A stretch of DNA of 64,000 nucleotides, taken from the NCBI RefSeq assembly GCF_003610895.1, contig NZ_MCAS01000005.1, positions 156,943-220,942 of the forward strand. The letters are read 5' to 3'. This document shows, in pieces, positions 58,951 through 64,000 of this stretch. The notes under the pieces were generated by a model. The model was not told the DNA's origin. It was given only the letters and a program-made list of their open reading frames with translations, and ran no database searches. The stretch is from Paraburkholderia fungorum (GTDB lineage Bacteria; Pseudomonadota; Gammaproteobacteria; Burkholderiales; Burkholderiaceae). Numbering within the stretch: the stretch's first letter is position 1; the number at the start of each line of letters is the position of its first letter. The position numbers and the translations under genes are program-made.

Positions 58951-59961
58951 ATGTCGACCACGGTGACCCCTTCCGCGTCCCCGGTCTCGAGCGGCAACGC
59001 CGGGCGCGTCGTGCGATTTCTGGCGACCCGGCTCGGTTTGTCGCTGATCACGCTGTGGCTGCTGTCGGTGATCGTATTCGCGGGTGGGCAGTTGCTGCCT
59101 GGCGATATCGGCCGTGCGGTGCTCGGGCCGCTCGCCGACGCACGCGCGGTCGCCGCGCTCAATCACCAGCTTGGCGCGGACCGCCCGCTCATGACGCAAT
59201 ACGTGGAGTGGATCTCGCATTTCGTGCGCGGCGACATGGGCCTCTCCTATGCATACCGCGAACCGGTCGGACCGTTTATTGCCGAGGCACTGGCGCATTC
59301 GGCCAAGCTCGGCCTGCTCGCGTTTATCGTCGTCGTGCCGCTCGGCATTGCGGGCGGTGTGTGGTCGGCGATGCATGCGGGACGCTGGCTCGATCGCACC
59401 ATCAGCATCGCCGGTTTGTCGGCCACCGTGGTGCCGGAATTCGTTTCGTCGATCGTGCTGATTCTGGTGTTCGGCGTGTGGCTGCGCTGGCTGCCGATCG
59501 AAGCGTCGTATCCGCCCGAAGCGAGCGCGCTCGAACAGTTGCGGCATCTGATTCTGCCGGTGCTGCCGCTAGTGCTGGTGTTTTTCGGCTACATCGCGCG
59601 GATGGCCCGCGCGGGCACCGTCGAAGCACTCGACGCGGATTACACCCGCACCGCGATCCTCAAGGGCTTGCCGCGCCGTACCGTGATCTGGCGGCACGTC
59701 TTGCGCAATGCGCTGCTGCCGACCATCACCGTGGCCGCGACACAACTCGGCTATATGATCGGCGGTCTCGTGGTGGTCGAGACGCTGTTCCACTATCAAG
59801 GCATCGGCTCGCTGATTTACAACGCGGCCAAGGCCAAGGACTTTCCCATGCTCGAAGCGGGCGTGCTGACGATCGGCGTGGTCTACACCGTCGCCAATCT
59901 CGTCGCCGATGCGCTGCACGTCCTGCTCAATCCGCGATTGCGGGTGAGGAGCGCCGAATGA
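58951..59961 (+). CDS. ABC transporter permease, DppB/OppB type
   Basis: The 336-residue permease has a longer N-terminal cytoplasmic tail than DppB, then six helices. LLPGDIGRAVLGPLAD follows helix 1, and the EAA motif is YTRTAILKGLPRRTVIWRHVLRNA. It ends LLNPRLRVRSAE. It begins 61 bp after the binding-protein gene, and its stop overlaps the next start as ATGA. Confidence 0.88.
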   Translation: MSTTVTPSASPVSSGNAGRVVRFLATRLGLSLITLWLLSVIVFAGGQLLPGDIGRAVLGPLADARAVAALNHQLGADRPLMTQYVEWISHFVRGDMGLSYAYREPVGPFIAEALAHSAKLGLLAFIVVVPLGIAGGVWSAMHAGRWLDRTISIAGLSATVVPEFVSSIVLILVFGVWLRWLPIEASYPPEASALEQLRHLILPVLPLVLVFFGYIARMARAGTVEALDADYTRTAILKGLPRRTVIWRHVLRNALLPTITVAATQLGYMIGGLVVVETLFHYQGIGSLIYNAAKAKDFPMLEAGVLTIGVVYTVANLVADALHVLLNPRLRVRSAE

Positions 59962-60836
59962 GCAGCATCGTTCCGCCGGCCACGCCGCCCGCGCCACGCG
60001 CGGCTGCCGAGCCGCGCTTCGACCAGTTGCGTGTGCTGCTGCGCTCGCCCACGTTCGTGGTCGGCGTGTTGATCGTCGGCTGGTGGGTCGTCTGCGCGAT
60101 CGCCGGGCAATGGATCGTGCGGATCGACCCGTATGCCTCCGATCCGCTCAACTCGCTGACACCGCCCGACGGCACGCATTGGTTCGGCACCGATCAACTC
60201 GGCCGCGACGTGTTTTCGCGCGTGATCGTCGGTGCTCGCGACATTCTGACCATCGCCCCGCTCGCGACCCTGCTCGGCACGGTCGCCGGAACCGCCCTCG
60301 GCCTGATCGTCGGCTACTTCGAGGGCTGGGTCGACAACGTCGTGGGCCGCGCGATCGACGCCGTGCTCGCGTTGCCGCTCGTGATCGTCGCGTTGCTCGC
60401 GCTGGCCGCGGTCGGCGCGTCGAACTTCACCGTGATCCTCGTGATCGGCATCACCTTCACGCCGATCACCGCGCGTACGGTACGCGCCGCCGTGTTCGCC
60501 GAACGGCATCTGGACTACGTGGCCGCCGCGCAACTGCGCGGCGAGCGCGCGCCGTACATCATGTTCGCGGAGATTCTGCCGAACGTGCTGCCGCCGATTA
60601 TCGTGGAGGCGACCGTGCGGCTTGGCTATGCGATTTTCGCGGTCGCCACGTTGTCGTTCCTCGGCTTCGGCATTCAGCCGCCTTCCGCCGACTGGGGACT
60701 CGCGCTCTCCGAGTCGTACACGCTGATGGCAGGCGGTGCATGGTGGACGGTCGTGTTCGCGGCCGGCGCCATCGCGTCGCTGGTGGTCGGCGTGAATCTG
60801 ATCGCCGATAGCGTGCAAGGAGTGCTCGACCGATGA
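59958..60836 (+). CDS. ABC transporter permease, DppC/OppC type
   Basis: This 292-residue permease has HWFGTDQLGRDVFSRVI after helix 1, the EAA loop YVAAAQLRGERAPYIMFAEILPN and the ATLSFLGFGIQPPSADWG signature of DppC proteins. ATG 59958 overlaps the previous stop and its own stop overlaps the ATPase start, both as ATGA. It pairs with the DppB-type permease. Confidence 0.9.
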   Translation: MSSIVPPATPPAPRAAAEPRFDQLRVLLRSPTFVVGVLIVGWWVVCAIAGQWIVRIDPYASDPLNSLTPPDGTHWFGTDQLGRDVFSRVIVGARDILTIAPLATLLGTVAGTALGLIVGYFEGWVDNVVGRAIDAVLALPLVIVALLALAAVGASNFTVILVIGITFTPITARTVRAAVFAERHLDYVAAAQLRGERAPYIMFAEILPNVLPPIIVEATVRLGYAIFAVATLSFLGFGIQPPSADWGLALSESYTLMAGGAWWTVVFAAGAIASLVVGVNLIADSVQGVLDR

Positions 60837-62992
60837 ACGGCCCGCCGCCCGCCTCGTTCCCGGCCTTCGACGTGTCGAAGAGCGACCGCACGGATGCGCT
60901 GACCGTGGTCGGCCTGAGTGTCACGTACCGGATGCGCGGACGCGATCGCGAAGTGCTGCAGGACGTCTCGTTTCGCGTGCGGCGCGGCGAGGCCTATGGT
61001 CTGGTCGGCGAATCGGGTTGCGGTAAATCGACGGTCGCGATGGCGGCGCTGCGCTATCTGCCGCGCAACGGCAAGGTGAAGGCCGGCAAGATCATCATCG
61101 CCGGCCAGGACGTGCAGAAGCTCGACGCCGACGCGTTGCGCACGATGCGCGCGAACGCGATTTCGATGGTTTACCAGGACCCAGGGCGCGCCTTGAATCC
61201 GTCACTGACGATCGCGCGCCAGGTCACGGAAGCATTCGAAGCGGCCGGGGTTTCACGCGACGAAGCGCTGCAACGCACGGTCGAGATACTGCAGCGTGTG
61301 CGCATTGCTTCGCCCGAACGGGTGATGGATAGTTATCCGCATCAGTTATCGGGCGGCATGCAGCAGCGCGTGGTGATCGCGATGGCGCTCGCCTCGAACC
61401 CGGCCTTGCTGATTCTCGACGAACCGACCACCGGGCTCGACGCCACCGTCGAAGCCGAGGTGCTCGACCTGGTGGCGCAGTTGCGCGAGGAACTCGGCAC
61501 CGCGGTGCTGTTCATCAGCCACAACCTCGCGGTGATCGGACGGATGTGCGAGCGCGTCGGCGTGCTGTATGCAGGCAAGCTGGTCGAGGAAGGCGCGACC
61601 CAGGACGTGTTCGCGCGGCCACGTCATCCCCATACGGTTGGACTGCTGCGCTGTTTGCCGGGTGCCGGGCGCAGCAAGGACACCGAGCGGCTCGATACCA
61701 TCGCGGGCAATCTGCCTTTGCCGGGTTCGGTCACGCAAGGCTGCATTTACGCGGACCGTTGCCGCCTCGCCGACGAGCGCTGCCGCCGTGAAGCGCCGCC
61801 GCCGTACCGGGTGAGCGCCGCGCATGGCGATCAGATGTCGCGCTGCCATTATCACGAGCGCGCAATCGAACTGCCGCGTGCGTCCGTGGAAGCATTGCCG
61901 CTGCATGACGGCGCATTGCGCGACCGCGAGCGCCCTGCGCTCGTGCTGCGCGCGGACAAACTCTCGAAAACCTTCCACGTATCCGGCGCTCCACTGCGCG
62001 CGGTCGACGGCGTCTCGATCGATCTCGCCAGTGGCGAAACGCTCGGCCTCGTCGGCGAATCCGGCAGCGGCAAGACGACGCTCGCGAAACTGATGCTCGG
62101 TCTGCTCACACCGGACGCGGGCAGCGTGCTCGAACTCGACGGCGCGCCGCTCGCCGCGCGCGTCACGCGACGCAACGACGAGCAGGTCAAGTCCTTGCAG
62201 ATCGTGTTCCAGAATCCGGACTCGGCGCTCAATCGCGCCCATTCGGTCAAGCGGCTGATCGGCCGCGCGTTGTCGCGCCTCACCGCCTTGCGCGGCGCCG
62301 CGATCGACGAACGGCTCGCCAGCTTGACGGCGGCGGTGCGCTTGCCCGAGCGCTATCTCGGCTCACGCACGCGCCAACTGTCCGGCGGACTCAAACAGCG
62401 CGTGGCGATCGCACGCGCGTTTGCCGGGGAACCGCGCGTGGTTGTTTGCGACGAACCCACTTCCGCGCTCGACGTCTCCGTGCAAGCCGCGATTCTCAAT
62501 CTGCTCGCCGATCTGCAACGCGAGCGCGGTGTGAGCTACGTGTTCATTTCGCACGATCTGCATGTGGTGCGCTATCTGTCGGATCGCATCGCGGTGCTCT
62601 ACCTCGGCCGGCTGCTGGAGATCGGACCGGCCGCCGCGGTCTTCGGCGGACCGCATCATCCTTATACGGAAGCGTTGCTGTCTTCGGTGCCGACGCTCGA
62701 CGCCCACGACGGCCGCACCCGCATCCGCCTGTCCGGCAATCTGCCGAGCGCCGCCTCGCCGCCGTCCGGGTGCGTGTTCCACACGCGCTGCCCGCGCAAG
62801 CTGGGCGCGATCTGCGAGCAGCAAGACCCACCCTTCCTCGAAGCCGGCAGTGGGGCGTCTGCCCGGCCGTCCGTGCATCGCATCCGCTGCCATATCCCCG
62901 TCGACGAACTGCGCGCGCTGCAAACCGCCTCGCGCGATGACGCCGGCAACGCCTCCATCGACGGGTCGGCAAACGCCGCGCGCAACGAATAA
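60833..62992 (+). CDS. Fused double ABC ATPase with two four-cysteine motifs
   Basis: This 719-residue protein joins DppD- and DppF-like halves. Half 1 has Walker A GESGCGKS (59-66) and an LSGGM signature; half 2 has Walker A GESGSGKT (408-415) and LSGGL. Each half ends in an oligopeptide-transporter C-terminal domain containing four cysteines: C304, C310, C317, C338 in the first and C647, C653, C661, C686 in the second. Related OppD/DppD proteins use such cysteines for a [4Fe-4S] cluster. It drives the importer encoded upstream. The linked Tat-type binding protein and NiCoT neighbour make nickel, metal-complex or peptide uptake possible; the substrate is unknown. Confidence 0.88.
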   Translation: MNGPPPASFPAFDVSKSDRTDALTVVGLSVTYRMRGRDREVLQDVSFRVRRGEAYGLVGESGCGKSTVAMAALRYLPRNGKVKAGKIIIAGQDVQKLDADALRTMRANAISMVYQDPGRALNPSLTIARQVTEAFEAAGVSRDEALQRTVEILQRVRIASPERVMDSYPHQLSGGMQQRVVIAMALASNPALLILDEPTTGLDATVEAEVLDLVAQLREELGTAVLFISHNLAVIGRMCERVGVLYAGKLVEEGATQDVFARPRHPHTVGLLRCLPGAGRSKDTERLDTIAGNLPLPGSVTQGCIYADRCRLADERCRREAPPPYRVSAAHGDQMSRCHYHERAIELPRASVEALPLHDGALRDRERPALVLRADKLSKTFHVSGAPLRAVDGVSIDLASGETLGLVGESGSGKTTLAKLMLGLLTPDAGSVLELDGAPLAARVTRRNDEQVKSLQIVFQNPDSALNRAHSVKRLIGRALSRLTALRGAAIDERLASLTAAVRLPERYLGSRTRQLSGGLKQRVAIARAFAGEPRVVVCDEPTSALDVSVQAAILNLLADLQRERGVSYVFISHDLHVVRYLSDRIAVLYLGRLLEIGPAAAVFGGPHHPYTEALLSSVPTLDAHDGRTRIRLSGNLPSAASPPSGCVFHTRCPRKLGAICEQQDPPFLEAGSGASARPSVHRIRCHIPVDELRALQTASRDDAGNASIDGSANAARNE

Positions 62993-63434
62993 CGCGCAAT
63001 AAGGCGGCTTTTCGGGGCTGCGTTTCATCGCCGAAACGTTTTCATGCGTTTTTTCCTCGCCGGCATCACAGCCCCCTATTCGATACCCGTCGCCGCAAGG
63101 CTTTGCGGGCAATGGCATGGATATCGCTAAGAACTGACCAGACATCAGGGACCAAAGAGATCGGGAAATCGTCTGAAGCGTCGCTTTTGGAAATCGCCAT
63201 GACAAGAGCGATACGTGACGAAAAGCGCACCGCGACGGTATCGGCTGACGCGCATTCAAGTGCTGGTCAGCGCACCGGCTACGCAGCCGGGAAGGCAGTG
63301 ATGGTGCTTGACTTGCATCCGCAAGCCAGAGTCCGGGGGGACGGTGTGGCCCGCGTTCAGACAGGCCCGCCGTCGAGGAATCAGCGTGGGAAATGACGGC
63401 AGCGAGGTGTCGGCGTTCCCTCGGGAGAGACGTG
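62993..63434 (+). other. Intergenic region with weak terminator, no gene recognised
   Basis: About 440 bp. A short hairpin CGTTTC-atcgcc-GAAACG (63022-63039) followed by TTTTC may end the ABC operon. I found no riboswitch core (cobalamin, c-di-GMP and glycine patterns were looked for by eye) and no clear promoter for the next gene. Confidence 0.4.
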
Positions 63435-64000
63435 ATGAAAACCAGAAAATTCAATCAGTACTACTGCGGGGTTCTACGAAGTGCGGCGATCGTGGCAGGT
63501 GTGGCTTTGCTCGTCACCCAGGTCGCGTATTCAGCCTCGACGGATGTGATCCCCAAGTGGGTGCCGTCTGCCGGTTCGCCGCAGCCGGCAAGCAGCGTGC
63601 ACGTCGCGACGCAACTCGCACAGGACGACGGCGCGGCGGCAGCAGGCGCAGCGGCCACCGGCACCGCGCCCGACGAACCAACCGCCGCCGACGACGCGGC
63701 CGTGGTGTTCAGCCCGCGCAACTGCATAACCACCAGTGTCGGCGGCTGCACGCGTTATGCCGGCGGCAGCGGCCCCAGCAACGGAGCAGCGAGCGCGGGA
63801 AGCAGTAGCGGTGCTGCGAGCGGCAATGGCAATGGCGGCGGCGGCGCGGCAGGCTCGGGCGCGGCCGGCGGCGGCGGTCGGGGTAGTGGCAGCAGCGGCG
63901 GCGGCAGCAGCGGCGGTGGCAGCAGCGGTGGCGGCAGCAGCGGCGGTGGCAGCAGTGGCGGTGGCAGCAGCGGCGGTGGCAGCAGCGGCGGTGGCAGCAG
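63435..64000 (+). CDS. Exported glycine/serine-repeat protein, 3' end outside window
   Basis: An open frame from ATG 63435 runs to the window end without a stop. It encodes a basic N-terminus MKTRKFNQYYCG, a hydrophobic segment (SAAIVAGVALLVTQVAYS) that should act as signal peptide, about 95 residues rich in Ala, Asp, Thr and Ser with a pair of cysteines (NCITTSVGGCTRY), then a Gly/Ser/Ala region passing into GGGSS repeats. I recognise no domain. It may be a surface or matrix protein or a linker before a C-terminal domain outside the window. GGGAGAGACGTG before the ATG could supply the ribosome site. Confidence 0.7.
   Translation, partial: MKTRKFNQYYCGVLRSAAIVAGVALLVTQVAYSASTDVIPKWVPSAGSPQPASSVHVATQLAQDDGAAAAGAAATGTAPDEPTAADDAAVVFSPRNCITTSVGGCTRYAGGSGPSNGAASAGSSSGAASGNGNGGGGAAGSGAAGGGGRGSGSSGGGSSGGGSSGGGSSGGGSSGGGSSGGGSSGGGS
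63897..64000 (+). repeat. 15-bp tandem repeat encoding GGGSS
   Basis: Six full units (63897, 63912, 63927, 63942, 63957, 63972) and a seventh cut by the window edge follow a degenerate GSGSS unit (63882-63896). The consensus is GGCGGTGGCAGCAGC, and copies differ only in synonymous third positions. The array probably continues beyond the window. Confidence 0.95.

Noticed and set aside
63897..64000. CRISPR-like repeat array at the window end
   Set aside because: The 15-bp units are contiguous, in frame and without spacers; they encode GGGSS repeats.

Overview
The window looks like a stretch of the main chromosome of a Burkholderia- or Paraburkholderia-type betaproteobacterium. It is GC-rich, almost all housekeeping, and its gene orders are ones I associate with this group: ribF-ileS-lspA-coaBC with dut, clpS-clpA, icd divergent from rluE, purN-rsmB-like, fkpB-ispH, rpmB-rpmG, and nadB facing nadA-nadC. 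I saw no rRNA, tRNA, insertion sequence, prophage or CRISPR array.

Layout. 1-1235: the 5' part of an RraA/HMG-aldolase-like gene divergent from an IclR regulator, with four phased operator-like sites between them. 1307-3905: an aromatic amino-acid-type permease and an exported alpha/beta hydrolase. 3916-13418 (minus strand): an apparent operon of RpiR regulator, isoaspartyl peptidase, GsiABCD-type peptide/glutathione importer, DmpA-like aminopeptidase and M55 D-aminopeptidase, tied together by ATGA overlaps. 13584-18199: an MFS exporter, rsuA, a small membrane protein, a YeeZ-like SDR and a ferredoxin-NAD(P)H reductase. 18200-20241: an argD-like aminotransferase and a GNAT acetyltransferase. 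20369-25440: livF-G-M-H-K. 25983-33114: ispH, fkpB, radC, rpmB-rpmG and NAD synthesis from aspartate. 33257-45480: a desaturase, an MscS-like channel, rsmB-like, purN, then ribF-ileS-lspA-coaBC-LLM oxidoreductase-dut. 45611-55131: clpA/clpS, a cold-shock gene, icd/rluE, a tiny exported lysine-rich protein, a DUF192 protein and an EF-G gene outside the str operon. 55337-62992: a cupin, a NiCoT nickel/cobalt permease and a complete Tat-dependent peptide/nickel-type ABC importer. 63435 to the end: an exported protein that enters a GGGSS tandem repeat and runs off the window.

The strongest undescribed candidate is upstream of the argD-like gene. A promoter at 18310-18339 leads almost directly into a 16-codon open frame, MNRIQSELRRRRSPLP (18347-18397), with four consecutive arginine codons. 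Four bases after its stop lies a 12-base segment (18401-18412) that copies the 3' arm of a following intrinsic terminator (18460-18486) with one extra C, so it can pair with the terminator's 5' arm. This is the geometry of ribosome-mediated transcription attenuation responding to charged tRNA-Arg, placed in front of an arginine-biosynthesis-type gene, and possibly with a leaderless peptide.

Other points worth checking: the 20-bp-phased IclR sites, a perfect 16-bp palindrome TGTCTTATATAAGACA between icd and rluE, an 11-bp triple repeat before nadB, hairpins behind the gsiB and livK binding-protein genes, paired four-cysteine motifs in the fused ABC ATPase, and the Asr-like lysine-rich exported peptide.
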